DNA from: Haematococcus lacustris
Lineage: Eukaryota > Chlorophyta > Chlorophyceae > Chlamydomonadales > Haematococcaceae
Direction: 5' to 3'
Assembly (NCBI GenBank): GCA_030144725.1
Contig: JASKMD010000015.1
Coordinates: 3,291,425-3,355,424, forward strand
DNA length: 64,000 bases
Positions 38,001 to 49,327 of this stretch are shown here, one piece after another. Within the stretch, counting starts at the first letter, position 1, and every line of letters begins with the position of its first letter. Below the pieces are notes generated by a model. The model was not told where the DNA came from. It was given only the letters and a program-made list of their open reading frames with translations, and did no database searches. The position numbers were made by a program, and so were the translations under genes.

Positions 38001-40094
38001 CCATGCGCTGCACGCCGCAGGTCAGCGGTGACAGCCACCTAAGAGCAGCCCTGTGCAGCCCCTGCCCCTGGCAGCACCTGGCTAGGCGCTGGGTAGCAGC
38101 AGAGTGCGCTGCTCGGCTGCCCACAACAGCAGCCGGGGGGGCAGCAGGGGGAGGCGCTGGAGGCAGTGAGGCAGGCAAAGGAGCACCCACAGCCCCTGCA
38201 GCCCAAGCCAGCTTACCCCCCTCCCCTGCTCCCGGGGATTGTGGGGAGGCAGGGGTGGCAGCCTCCCTGACCCGCCTGCTGCTGGCAATCAGCCCCTGGG
38301 CAACCAGCCGTGGCTTGGCTTGGGTGGTGCAGCAGCTGGTCAGCAGCCTGTGCCTGGGTGAACCCCCCTCCGCCCTAGCCCTGCGCCTGGCCCCCTTGCC
38401 CCCTGCCGCCGCTTCCAACCAAAGTCAGCAGCAGGGGGGGGCCAGGCGGCAGGGGGCCACCAAGGTCAGCAAGCAGGCAGCGGGGGAGGTGCTTGCGCGC
38501 TTCCTGGCCGCCTGCCCACGCCTGGCTAACCACCCGGCAGAGCTAATGACAGCAGCACGAGCGCAGGGAGGGTGGGTGGCTGGGGAAGGGGAGAGTGGGA
38601 AGAGATCAGAGGGAGGGAGGAAGGGGGTGAAGGTGTGGGGGTTGAAGGTGTGGGGGAAGTGCACTGCCAATGTGTTTGTAATCAAGAGCTATACTATAAC
38701 CCCCTCCCAAGCACCGTACTCTAACTCTAACTCCCCAGCACGCTGTCCTGCCTGCTGCCCAGCCCCTCGTCTTCACTCTACATTAGCCTGCCTGCCTGCT
38801 GCTCCCCTGCCCTGCCTGCTGCCCCCTGCCTGCCCACCTCAGGCACCTGACGTCGATGGGGGGCCGGCGGCTGTGGCATGAAGGCCTTGCAGCAGCAGCT
38901 GGGTCACGCCGCCCCCTCACACCTAGCCTGGCAGCACGCTACCAGCGCCAACTGCTGGCTCTGCAGGTGAGCTGTGGTGCAAAGGGAGGGGTGAATGCGC
39001 GGCAGGGCAGGGAAGAGAGAGGGAGGAAGGGAGGGAGGGAAGGAGGAGAGGGGGTAGCATGGCGTGTGCATGTAAGTTAAAATGACGTGGTTGGGGTGGG
39101 ATTGCAACTGTGTTGCACCAGGTGCCGTGGTCGGGGTTCATACTTTCTGACATTCTGACCTTGACTGTTTGCTGATGAAGAGGGGACCCTATAGTTTGCT
39201 GGGATATAGTTTGCTGGTTACTGTGCTGGGGTTGTGACTGTGCTGCCCTGACCTCGCTGACCTCGCTGACCCGACTGTGGTGTGTTGCGACAGGTGACCC
39301 ACGGGCTGGCTGACCTGACCCGCACCGTTGCAGCCTGCGCCCTGACCTGCTCCTGGACTCGCTGGGTCAGCAACCCCCCTGACCTGCACGCCCTCACTGC
39401 GCCCCAGCTGCAGCAGGGCCAGAGGCAAGGCCAGCCGCAGCCCAGCCAAACTCCAAGCTTTGCGAAGCAAGCAGGGCTGGGGCAACACACACAGACACCT
39501 ACCCAGCATGGGGGAGGGCCTCAGGGGCAGGGGCAGGGGCAGGGGCAGGGGCAGGGGCAGGGGCAGGGGCAGGGGCGGGGGCAGGGGCAGGGGGTGCAGG
39601 CACGCAGCCAGGACCCCCCCTTTCCCCAGGATGAGCTGTTCCACCTAGCCTCTAAAGCACCTGGCCGCCTGCCCCTGCTGCGGCTGCTGGCCGTGACCCC
39701 TGCCGCTGAGCTGGTGCTGGCAGTGCGTGCTGACCCCTCCCCTGAGGCCTGGCGGTTAGCAGCAGCAGAGGCAGCAGAAGAACCAGCAGCAGGGGGGGCA
39801 GCAGCAGGGACCCGGGCGGAGGAGGCAGGGAGGCTGGGAAGTCACCCGCCCCCCTCCCGCCCACTGCCCAGAAAAGGCACGCCAGGGGGGCTGCCGGCAG
39901 GAGGTGCATGGGCTACCACCTCAGCGGATGGGTCAGACCCAGCTGCCCTGCTGGGTGCCCTGCAGCTTGCCTTAGGCCAGCGGCTGTCTCAGCTGCTGCA
40001 GCTGGAGGTGCCCCTGGCCTGGGACTGCTGCTGGGCTGACAGCCTGGACCCGGGCCTGACCTGGCCCGCTGGTTGTGGTCCCAGTGAACCCTAG
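29087..40094 (+). CDS. DNA polymerase theta (POLQ/TEBICHI)-like, degenerate polymerase domain, 5' part in gap
   Basis: Exons: 29087-29140, 29296-30181, 30358-30888, 31185-31338, 31441-about 31635, 31723-about 31964, 32279-32466, 32832-about 33575, 33612-about 33690, 33860-37793, 38021-38571, 38843-38966 and 39294-40094; nearly all junction phases agree. Helicase part: motif VI QYLQMIGRAGRAG, SVGEAFIM, the winged-helix and ratchet region (HETHLQRVLLEAIANGS, LHVVYLAALE, AERARHARFAASLCLHRLI) and a helix-hairpin-helix (LPGITGAQAKALYAEGI). Polymerase part: exonuclease-like fold (LVGLVVAWSAREAAWFRLG, PLDVQLMYWLLCG), thumb (RVEAPLLLALAQAE), then motif A position YPSLVVLAQVSGDSHLRAAL, motif B position GLAWVVQQLVSSLCLGEPP, GRRLWHEG and motif C position VTPAAELVLAV, ending PLAWDCCWADSL. 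The catalytic Asp of motif A, the Lys of motif B and the HD of motif C are replaced. Theta-mediated end joining by synthesis is therefore unlikely; helicase function is possible. One frame change at 33924-34370 is unresolved. Confidence 0.75.
32041..32180. repeat. (CCCTGA)n array in POLQ intron
   Basis: About 140 bp of CCCTGA hexamers drifting to CCTGAA at the end, in the intron between the 31964 donor and the 32278 acceptor. The same hexamer occurs at 13358-13410 and 19790-19810. Confidence 0.9.
35200..37100 (+). repeat. Low-complexity coding insertion in POLQ polymerase domain
   Basis: Within exon 33860-37793, between the thumb region and the motif A position, about 2.5 kb of the frame is Gln/Pro/Gly/Ala-rich: CAG runs at 35210-35260 and 35350-35372, a GGGGCA array at 37010-37085, and GGCAGGAGG repeats at 36290-36320. 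The frame stays open throughout, which supports translation. No family-A polymerase has so long an insertion here that I know of. Confidence 0.6.
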
Positions 40095-40400
40095 ACTGAC
40101 GCCCACCAGGTGTGGGTTCGAATCCCAGTCCCGGCAGAATTGTCAGCGTGAGCCTGGCACTTGGCGAGCAAGCCATGACCTTAGGCCTGGTGGGGTCAGG
40201 GGTGGCTGCTCATGGAGTAAACAAGATGCATGCATCAAGTAGCCGGGCTGGCTGGGCAGGCGGTGTTGTGGGAGCAGGCCGCGCCCCAGGCGGTACTTAC
40301 TCCTCCCTTAATGCGCACCGGTCTCCACGCCAGGGTTGCCTCCTTCTTTCTTCTTCATCTTAAGCTTCTTCCTCTTCTTCATCTTAAGCTTCTTCTGTGT
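40090..40400 (+). mobile_element. tRNA-related SINE-like repeat, copy 1
   Basis: It begins at the POLQ stop codon. It has a perfect Pol III B box GGTTCGAATCC at 40115-40125, a body containing GGGAGCAGGCCGCGCCCC (40270) and TCCTCCCTTAATGC, and ends in a TTC/CTT-rich tail (40343-40400). The body and tail recur at 43190-43318. No A box was recognised, so the head may be decayed. Confidence 0.5.
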
Positions 40401-42110
40401 AGCTAGGCAGGCGGGTGGGTGTTGTTCGCGTTGTGATGGGCCTAAGGTAGCATCGTCACCTGTTGTGGCACTGCCAATGCAATCTCAACAGGTGGACACA
40501 GGAGCAGGCCAAGCTGCTTGCTGATGGTTGACGGAGTCGCTCAAAGGGGTCAAACCACTGTATGCCCTTCTGTCAGCTGTCCACAGGGGGAAAGGGCTAT
40601 GGGTCTGGGTACACCCCCTCAGTTAGGGTGTAGGTCAGGGTGTAGGTCAGGGGGTTCAAACCTCTGTTTGCACCCCTGAAAGAGCACCCCTGCATGAGCA
40701 CCCCTGCATGGGCACCCCTGCATGGGCACCCCTGCAAGGTCAGCTGTCCACAGGGGGAATAGGGTTGAGGGTTCAGGTAACCCCCTTGGTTGGGGTGTTT
40801 GCTGTTCTCAGGGCTCTGCATGCACTCATTAGCGTGCATGCCTTACACAGACACCGTCAACACGTGCATAGCCAACACTTTCACTTTGTTATGGTCTTCT
40901 TCTAGACTCGGTGATTCTGATCATGGTCTCTGTACCCGTTGCCTCACTACCTTCATCTGCCACGGGAGGGTGGCAGAGCATGACACAGATTATGCAACAG
41001 TGACTTGCATGCTTGCATGGCCCGCGATAGTTGCATGCTCGCCTTTTGAGATGGTCACAGCTGGCCCCAGGCTCATCCCCAGGCTAATCCACCACCTTCA
41101 CTCTCCAATCCCAACACTAGCTTAAATAAGCACCCTCCCTGTGGCTCGCCCACACCCTACCCAGCCCACCCCCATGCCCTGCCCATACCTTTTTGAAGGA
41201 TCGCTCCAGTGACCCGGCTGCTGCAGAAGGCATCCACTAGGACCCCCTCAGCTGGCCATGACCCATAGGCTGGCTTGCAGTCCCAGCCGCTGCCGGGCCC
41301 TTCCTGGACTTCGGGTCCTCGCCCCACAGCGCATCCCAGGTGGCCTCGGTGCCCGCCCTCTGGGCACAGCAGCCAGTGTCAGGGTTTTACTTCGCATGGG
41401 TTAGCTTGCCTGCGTGACGCCCGGGTCCAGCCCAAACCCAACATGTGTCTTGTGGTCGAAGCCTGAGGTGCCTGCCAACCCATACCCTCTGAAGGGTGGC
41501 TTGCATCCAGGGCACCTTGGCTGTGCTGCGGTCAAAGGCCCCGCAGATGCTGACGCTGCCTGCTTTTACCCTGCATGCAAACTGAAACCCCATATCAGAT
41601 GCTTGCGGTCAAACTCCGTACTCCGCCCACCCCCCGACTTGAAGTTGGGCCACACAGGCCGATGGCAGGCAAGAAGCGCAAGAAGGGTAGGAGCCAGGCG
41701 TGCACCCAGCTGCGCTGATGGCCGAACCGGATCCCCATGTCCTGATGCTTGCGGCAGTTATTGAACTCGTCTCAGTGCTCCTGGCTGTTGGACCAGACAA
41801 GGCTGCCAGCCAAAGGCAAGGAATAAACACTGGGGGTGGGACAGCTGGTAGGATCGCTGCCTGTCCAGGTTAACACAGCAGGATGGGGCGTGCAGCAGAT
41901 CGGTCTTTGGAGGGGATCAATGGGGCTGGTGAGGGTGAGCTAGCTGCTGAGGTTAAGTTCTGCGCACCATCCGATATAACGTGTGCCATGGAGCGGGTCG
42001 CCAGTGGTCGCAGCCAAGTTGTTGATGGGTAAAATCGTCATCATCCTCATTTCAATTCCATGCATTGAGCACATGACGCAACCCACTACAGCACCATGCG
42101 ATGACTTTGC
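40401..42110. other. Intergenic region with short repeats, no recognised gene
   Basis: GTCAGCTGTCCACAGGGGG occurs twice (40574 and 40739), each copy followed by a related GGTTCAAACC or GGTTCAGGTAACC segment. A 14-bp GCACCCCTGCATGG tandem repeat lies at 40672-40736. Minus-strand 41830-41387 has fragments that look coding (KHQDMGIRFGHQRSW, FQFACRVKAGSVSICGAFD) but are broken by stops and belong to no family I know; they are possibly an old transposon. The promoter of the mTERF gene should be at the 3' end of this region. Confidence 0.45.
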
Positions 42111-42125
42111 TTGCCGCGACGTGCT

Positions 42126-43266
42126 ATGCGACGGTTGTCGGAGCGACGATGCAAAAGCTGTCGAGTGTCTGTCAACCTTTGCATACTGCCAGCCGCGACG
42201 TCATGGACATGCCGTCGTCCAGTCTCAGGCAGCGTGGGGGTGATGGCCACTCGCGACGTGCTGGCCTATCTAAGGTCGGAGCTGGGTGACACTGACGGCA
42301 TAAGGTGAGGATGTATGGCCGGGCCAGGGCCAGGGCCAGGGCCAGGGCCAGGGCCAGGGCCAGGGCCAGGGCCAGGGCCAGGGCCAGGGCCAGGGCCAGG
42401 GCCAGGGGCAGGGGCAGGGCCAGGGCCAGGGCCAGGGCCAGGGGCAGGGGCAGGGCCAGGGCTTACATTGCTGTGCGTGCCCTTTTGTGCACAAGACAGG
42501 CCAGAGCATGTGTCCAAGCTCAACTTGGCGCGGGACGTGGAGCCAGGGGTGAGCCCGCCCTGCTGCCCACTACACCCCTTCAACTCCAGTGCTTCCTGCC
42601 TGCTGCCCACCTGCTGTGCCCCGCCTGGCCCTGCTGCCCTGCGGCCCTGCGACCTGAGGCCGTCTGCCCTGCCTCACCGTCCCCCCGCACCCTTGTCCTG
42701 CGTGTGCTCCTGCCAGCTGCAGCAGCTGCTGCGCCTGCACTCGCGTCAGAAGGTGGCCCTGCTGTATCGCACTCACCCGGAGCTCATTGGCGTACCCCTG
42801 GCTGCCTGGCTGGACTTCCTCACCTCCTATGGCGTAGGGTCAGTGCAGGGCGGCTGGGGCAGGGGCAGGGGCAGAAGCGTGCCAGGAGTGGGGGCGGGAC
42901 CTGTCAGGCGCTAGGCAACACCTCAGTGCAGCCTAAACAGAACAATTGGCATTTATCCTTCACCTGGCTCCCTCCAGGAACCACCCCCCTCCTGCCCCTC
43001 CTGCCCCTCCTGCCCCTCCCCCCCCTCCTCCCCTCCCTTCCCTCCCTCCTCTCATACAGCCCTGCTGGTCTGCTCCCTGGCCCACAGGCGCCACGCCCTG
43101 ATGGACCTGCTGTCGCGCCACACTCGCCTATTCACCCACGGCTCCCTCCTCACTGCCGGCCAGGCCATGAGCTTCCTGCAGGTCAGTTTGGGAGCAGGCC
43201 GCGCCCCCTACAGGCGGTAACTCCTCCCTTAATGCACGCCGGTGAATACCGGAGTAGTCTTCTTCT

Positions 43267-43313
<47 letters not shown>

Positions 43314-45447
43314 TTCTTGCCCGCCCACCTGCCCACCCACCCATCCGCCCGCCCGCCCGCCCGCTCGCCTCTGTTCTCAGGCATTGCTTCCCCCATTGCC
43401 TTGGCTTTTGCTGGCTGCAGTCCCTGGGCCTGAGCAGCCGTGACATCAGCAGCCACATCATTCCAAACGCAGCCGAGCTGTTGCAGCAAGACGTGCGCAC
43501 CCGCCTGCTGCCAGCGGTGATGTTCCTCACCGCCCCACTACAACCAGCAGCAGCAACAGCAGCAGGCCCAACATCAGGGCGACAGGGGAAGGAGGGGTGG
43601 ATAGGGCAGGAGCAGGCCAGAGGGCCACAGATCGACACGAAGGAGCAGCAGGGTGACGGAGCTGGGGAGGGAGGGGTGGGAGCAGCAGGGAGTGGGGGTG
43701 CGGGTGTGCAAGCGGAAGGTGCGGAGTGCAGTGGGCTGGGGCTGAGTGGCGAAGAGTTGCGCTGCCTGGTGTCAAGGTGGGTGGAGGGCTCATTCATTAC
43801 ATCACATGAACTGGCCCACACGCACGCATGAACTGGCCCACACACGAACTGGCCCATCACATCACATTCATCACATGATTTGGCCCACCTCGTCCCCCAG
43901 CGCACTGTCATTGGTTCCCTGTGCCTGGCCTACTGTTCCTTACACGCCATCCATGGCCTACCTTCCTTTGTCCCCAAGAGCCGGCCTGCAGTGAAGTGTT
44001 TATTGGGATTGAGCCGTGTGCGTCTGCATGAGGTCTCATTAGGCCCTTTGCTGCTGCTGCTGGTGGTGGTTGTGGTAGCTGTGGTGGTTGTGAGGGTGTT
44101 GAGACCTCCTGGTCCCTCCATTGTGCTCACTCTGAGAGTAGCCCAGCCGTGGTGATGGCACAAGCCGCCAGCACATGGCGCTGGTCAGGTCATGCCAGGG
44201 CAAGGCAGGTTAGGGTGTCTCTTCACCACACTGGAGTAGCTGGCTTCACAGTGTGACCAGTCCAGTCATTCAAGCCGTTAGGTGTTGATGATACCACCTC
44301 GTTTCCCCTGTGGATTACCCTGGTGTCTCCTCATCATGCTGTTTTCGAGTTTTAAAATCTTGCAGTTGTGTGACATCATATGTGTGACCACTTACTGGTG
44401 GGCTGACCTCTTGGCTGCAGGTGCCCCCGGGTGCTGCTGAGCAGCGTGGATACGGAGCTGAGACCCAGGGTGCAGTACCTGCGGCAGCAGCTGGGCCTAG
44501 AGGCTGGTGAGGTGAGGTGGTGGGCAGGGAGGGTTCAAACGGGCAGGGAGAGGGGGAGGGGCAGCGCCCTGGGAGGGGCAGGGGAGGTACAGGGAAAGCA
44601 AGGAACAGGGGGAGGAGGAGGAGAGGAGGAGCAGGAGGAGGAGGAAGGGGAGAGGGGAAGGGGAGAGGGGAAGAGGAGAGGGGAAGGGGAAGGGGAAGGG
44701 GAAGGGGAAGGGGAAGGGGAAGGGGAAGGGGAAGGGGAAGGGGAAGGGGAAGGGGAAGGGGAAGGGGAAGGGGAAGAGTACAGAGGGCCAACTCAGGCAT
44801 AGCTAGGGAGGAAGACAGGGGCCACCCATGTCAGGGTCAGGGTCAGGGTCAGGCCGCACTGACTCCCCTTAGACAGCTGGCTGCAGCAGAAAGGGGAAGG
44901 GAGGAAGGGGAAGGAGCACGCAAGGGGCATGTAGTGCTCCTTCAGCTGGCCTGCAGGTGCGGCGGCTGCTGGGAGTGAACGCGGCCTTGCTGGTGCAGCC
45001 GCTGCAGCCCACAGTGGAGGTGGCCCTGGCCTTCCTGCAGCTGGACTGCGGCTTCACTCGCCCCGCTGCCATGCGACTCCTGGCCAGCTGCACGGGTAAG
45101 GCCCCCTTAAGGCAAGCAGCATGCAACCGCCCGCCCCGCCCCGCCTGCCCCGCTGCAAGATGTTTGCAAAGCTCCCAGAGCCCCTGTGAGGTGTGAGGGT
45201 CCCAGGCGGCCCTGCGCTGCGCTGCGCTGTCCACCTGGTGCTGCAGACCTGACGCTGCTGTCCCGCGCTAACCTGCGGCGCAAGTGGAGGTTCCTGGTGG
45301 ACCAGGTGTTGGGCCCTCACACCCAGGCACTGCTGGCAGACCTCCAACCCCCACCCACACCCGACCCATGCTATGGATGCAGCAGCAGCAGCAGCACGTT
45401 ACAGGTCCCTGCCCCCGCCTGCAGTCAGCAAGTAGCCTCCCAATCAT

Positions 45448-45491
<44 letters not shown>

Positions 45492-47245
45492 ACATCCCAG
45501 TTGCAGGGTCTTGACCCCCAAAGCCAGATAGCCGCAGGGCAAGCAGTGCAGCCATCCCTAGGGCAAGAACAAGTGGAGCAGCAGCAGCAGGGGCAAGCAA
45601 GTCAAGGCGGCCAAGATTTCAGCACAACCTTGTTGACGCTTGCTGGCCGGGAGGAGGGGGAAGGGGAGGGCGAAGGGGAGGGGGAGGAGGTACCCAACCC
45701 TGAGTTGGAGGCAGGGGTACAGGCTGGGTCGCTGGGGCCTCTGAGCGATGGCAGCAGCAGCATGGACAGCAGCAGCAGCAGCGGCAGCCCCTATAGGTTC
45801 GGGGCAGATGAAGCAGCAGGAGCTGGTGGTGGGGAAGACAGGGAAGGAGGGGAGGTGCAAGGGGGGATCACAGCCGCTGCCCAGGCCGCAGTGATGGCCT
45901 ACCCTGACTTCTTCAGCAAGAGGTGTGTAGTGCGGTGCACACAAGGGGCGCAGTGCTAGGAGGGGGCAGGAGCAGGAGCAGGAGCAGGAGCAGCAGGTGG
46001 ACCCTGGTGGACCCTGGTGGAGGCTGTCCTGCATTAGGCCGCATCACATGCTCAGCCAGCCCCCCCTGACCTCACAGACTGCACCTCACAGCCACCCGGC
46101 CTGACCTCAGCCAGCAGGGTGGACACAGCAGCCCTGACAGCCCACGCCTGCCCCCTCCCACTGCCCCTCCTTCCCACTTAATGCGATATCGCGCAGCTCC
46201 GGACAGGGCGGCAGCTGCTGTGCCCCACTGGCCAGCTGATTTGTAGGGAGACTGAGATCAGGATCAAGGGTCAGGTTTCCCTGTCTTGTGGTACCCTCCC
46301 AGACCAAGAACATGAGGTGTCAGCCCAGATTTGCGTCACATCGGTCTGTCAGGGTCACATCCTTGAGGGTCCCACCTGAGGGCTGGGAACATGAGCTGCT
46401 GGCACTGCTTGTCGTGGGCTGACCTTGCTGCAGCCTTCTCAATGAGCTGGGCCCACGCTTCAGCTATGCCAGAGACCGGCAGCTGCTGCACTGCCTGTTG
46501 GACTATGACCCAGAGGTGGGTGCATGGGCCGTGCCTGGTCTGCCCCCTTGGCAGGGGGGCCAGCAGCAGGCGGCAGGGGAGGCTGGTAGTCGGTGAGGGG
46601 TGGGGTCAGGTGGCAGTTGGGGGCATGGGCAAGATGGAGGCAGTTGCCATGTCATGTCATGAAAAACTGGCATGTCTTGATGTGAGTGTGACTTGATTTT
46701 GTGCAGTGGGAGTAAAGAGTGAGATTAGTAGACACACACCTGGTGGATGCATGCATGCCAACACAGGCATGGGAGAGGGTCACAGGACAGGCAGGGTCCA
46801 GGGCAGGTGGGGTCTACTGCCACTACCCAGTTGTGGTTAAGGTAGCCACTCTGTAGGCCCAAGAATGTGGAGAGTAGTGTGTACCTCTATGGCTTATCTG
46901 TGCAAGGCTGCTCAACGACCGCCGCAGCACCTCCAATCCCTTATTACACTCCATGGTGGTGTGACAGTGGTGGCAGTGGGTGGTGGTTGTGGGTACAGAT
47001 TGACATGGGTGCATAGGGAGAAGACACAAACCGAATGCAGTGTCCAGGATACGGGGTGCAAGGCTGTTGTAGGCGCGGAGGATGAGCATCAGCCTGCGCA
47101 AGCTGCTGGAGCCTAATGGTCCGGCTTTCGTCGCCGCTGTGGGCGGGGACGATGGCGAATTTGCTGCGCATTGTCGGGCCTGGCGGCGCACGGAGGGCGC
47201 GGCCTTGACGCTCACGCCCGGCCAGATGACGGAGGCCAGCTGGTG
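42126..47245 (+). CDS. mTERF-family organelle protein
   Basis: Exons with agreeing phases: 42126-42304, 42500-42548, 42723-42838, 43088-43181, 43421-43776, 44421-44511, 44957-45095, 45247-45922, 46434-46515 and 47073-47245 (stop). The N-terminus (MRRLSERRCKSCRVSVNLC) is basic and Cys/Ser-rich, a plausible mitochondrial or plastid presequence. It is followed by tandem mTERF helical motifs: YRTHPELIGVPLAAWLDFL, LSRHTRLFT...AMSFLQ, CPRVLLSSVDTELRPRVQYL, LGVNAALLVQPLQP, and near the end YPDFFSKS-LLNELGPRFSYA, the diagnostic penultimate mTERF element. Low-complexity linkers interrupt two repeats (43540-43740, 45380-45890). Family members bind organelle nucleic acid and influence transcription or ribosome assembly; the exact role is unknown here. 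The start at 42126 is the first ATG in a good context in the open frame; 42111 is also in frame. Confidence 0.82.
42318..42470. repeat. (GGGCCA)n array in mTERF intron 1
   Basis: Some 24 hexamers GGGCCA or GGGGCA beginning about 14 bases after the donor at 42305. The sense strand is G-rich, as in the CAS introns. Confidence 0.92.
43190..43318 (+). mobile_element. SINE-like repeat, copy 2 (5'-truncated) with (TTC)n tail
   Basis: GGGAGCAGGCCGCGCCCC and CTCCTCCCTTAATGC match 40270-40322, followed directly by a 60-bp TTC array (43258-43318). It lies in the mTERF intron between 43181 and 43421, immediately after the donor. The shared body and tail indicate one family. Confidence 0.55.
44640..44775. 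repeat. (GGGGAA)n array in mTERF intron
   Basis: Polypurine hexamer array preceded by GGAGGA repeats, in the intron following the donor at 44512. The motif is the same as at 27498-27588 in CAS. Confidence 0.92.
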
Positions 47246-47273
47246 AGGAAGGTCAAGTCGAACGGTACGAAGT

Positions 47274-47429
47274 TTACGACTTACGACTCGAGGTGGCCTG
47301 CTCCTTCAGTCTATCCTTCAGCGCCTTCCCAGCGACAGGGCCTACCCAGCCCAGGTTGTCAGGCCCTTCCTTGGGCTTGGGTTTGGGCTGTTTGGGCTCA
47401 TCCGCGCCCTTGCGCTTCTTGCGCTTCAT
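47274..47429 (-). CDS. Possible small basic protein, unrecognised
   Basis: A 51-codon frame from an internal ATG at 47429 (MKRKKRKGADEPKQPKPKPK, then LGWVGPVAGKALKDRLKEQ) that ends 28 bp from the mTERF stop, convergent with it. The composition is unlike the surrounding repeats, with a nuclear-localisation-like start, but there is no homology I can name. The frame extends upstream to 47489 without clear support. Confidence 0.25.
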   Translation of the reverse strand: MKRKKRKGADEPKQPKPKPKEGPDNLGWVGPVAGKALKDRLKEQATSSRKS

Positions 47430-47748
47430 CGCGCTTTGTAGTAGACGGCACTTCGCGACTGTCCCCCCTCTCACGACTCTCACTCTCACGACCGTCGTTG
47501 CAGTACTTCACGACTCTCAGTCTCGCGGCTTACTATTGGACTTACATCGCTAGACTTACGAATGATTGACTTACGATTGTCATTCGCTGTTGAACTGTCA
47601 CCACACATGAGTACGAGCAACTCTTATACCCAGCAGTCTCACCATGCTGGCGGCCCAGCGCTGTGAACAAACAAGGACAACACCCTACTAGTACATCAGC
47701 ACGTTCTGCTGATGATGATGTGGCTTACACCGCTTAAGCCGTCAGCCG

Positions 47749-48508
47749 TTAGGCTGCTAGGCCGCCCTCCCCCTCAAGGGGTTCGGGACTTTCTGAAACG
47801 CACTTCATAGCAAGGTGCACAAACAAAGGTGCACATGGGCTCAACATGAAGTCATGCAAGTTCTCATTGTTGTTCTGTAAAGTCAAGGCAAACTCCGGCT
47901 GCTCCCTGATGGAACTCGTGGCAGTGCACTCAAAGATGAAACGCATGGCGTCATCCACTACCCCCTCTGTGCATCTGGTGCATGTGCGATCAATGAAAGT
48001 TACCCCCTCAAACCGAGCCTTCTCCACCCCCAGACCGCTGTTGCCTAACCTGAACCTAGTCAGGCTCGTGCGAACTTCTGTAGAGAGCTGTCTGTTCAGC
48101 AGGTGTGGTGCCATGTGATTGATGCCAATGCCGTCCCCATGCTTAAACCATGCAGCATACGAACATCTCTCCCGATGCACCGTCTCAGGCAGTCTAGGGT
48201 CTCCCTCAAACCCAACCCAACGCCTCCCCCACCTCTCGAGCCACTTGACTTCCATAGCCTTGGTGCCTAGGACCATGTCCGGGCTCAAGGTGAACTCACC
48301 CCCCATCAGCTCTCTGGCGGCAAGCTGGAACTGAGCACTCCAACTAGCCTGACAGCTCCTGCCTAACTCCACATCTGCCTTGATGACCCTCATCAGCAGG
48401 TCACTGTGGGAAAGTTTGGCAGTGTTCCAGAACTTGCATGCAGCCCTTAGCCAGTAAAGTTGGAGGGGCAGCTGCCCCAACTCATGCAGCACCATCAGGC
48501 CTGACACT
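47749..48508 (-). pseudogene. LINE ORF2 fragment, C-terminal region
   Basis: Encodes VSGLMVLHELGQLPLQLYWL, AACKFWN, VKWLERWGRRW and a late Cys-rich motif CTRC...FIFEC, the part of LINE reverse-transcriptase ORFs after the RT domain. The sequence continues, across the 1817-bp insertion at 48509-50325, into the RT fragment at 50326-51283: the shared target site falls exactly where ...ARVRSSVS should meet GLMVLHEL. The stop is at 47749; the LINE 3' end lies near 47700. Confidence 0.75.
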
Positions 48509-49327
48509 CGGGAGTCCCCAACATGGGGTTGGTAATCTTCATGCAAGTACTCGCTACGAAGTGCACCGATTTCGGTAGCGTTTGTTGCATTGGCACCTGC
48601 GAATTACTCCGCATCTACTGGCAAGCGGCGCGTTAATCCTTGCATCAGAGTCCGTGCCGGCGCAAGCGAGCACGGACACACCTCAGCTGCTCACTATCGA
48701 TTGTTCTAGTGGTGAGTAGTGGCACCAATGAGCGAACTCCGCCTGGCATCCAGCCGGAAGTACAATCACAGCACAGCCCGCCAGGCTCGCTCCGCGAGCC
48801 TTTTGTTGGTGCAGGCGGTGTTGGAGGGCCATCGCTGGGCATGTGATGTAGCGACATTGCTGCAAATGCGGGAAATGTGCGTCTCTCTCTCGCTAGTCAC
48901 ACAGGAAAAGGGACCCTCATTAACAAAATGGCATGTTGTGAGCTAACCACTGTGACTTTCCAGTTTTTCGCTACATAACTCTGTTCCTTACTCAACGCCA
49001 CAACTGCTGGAGAAGAAAGCATGGCAATTAGTTGATCAGGCCTGCTTGAAATGACATTGGCGTGACCCGACTTTGCCTTGCAGGAATGATTAGCCCATCC
49101 GACCCTGCCCATTGCAGCCCCCCCCCCCTCCCCAGCCCAGCATCGCCTTCCTACCTCCGCTCCTACCTCCGCTTGAAATCAGCCCCGCACTCCACCCACC
49201 TCCCCCTCCCTCCTTGTCCCGGCCTTAGCAACTCCAGACCCCCCCAATGGGCTGGGCTGGGCTGAGAGGGGGGGGAAGGATTGGAAGGTGGTGGTGGTAA
49301 GCACATGGTGAAGGACAGGGTTCAGCA

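Noticed and set aside
40085..40140. Functional tRNA gene after POLQ
   Set aside because: Only the T-arm region is tRNA-like; the 5' half is POLQ coding sequence and cannot fold as a tRNA.
44431..44978. Glu-Gly and Arg-Gly-rich ORFs near 44.5 kb
   Set aside because: Frames through the GGGGAA array in an mTERF intron; the real exon is only 44421-44511.
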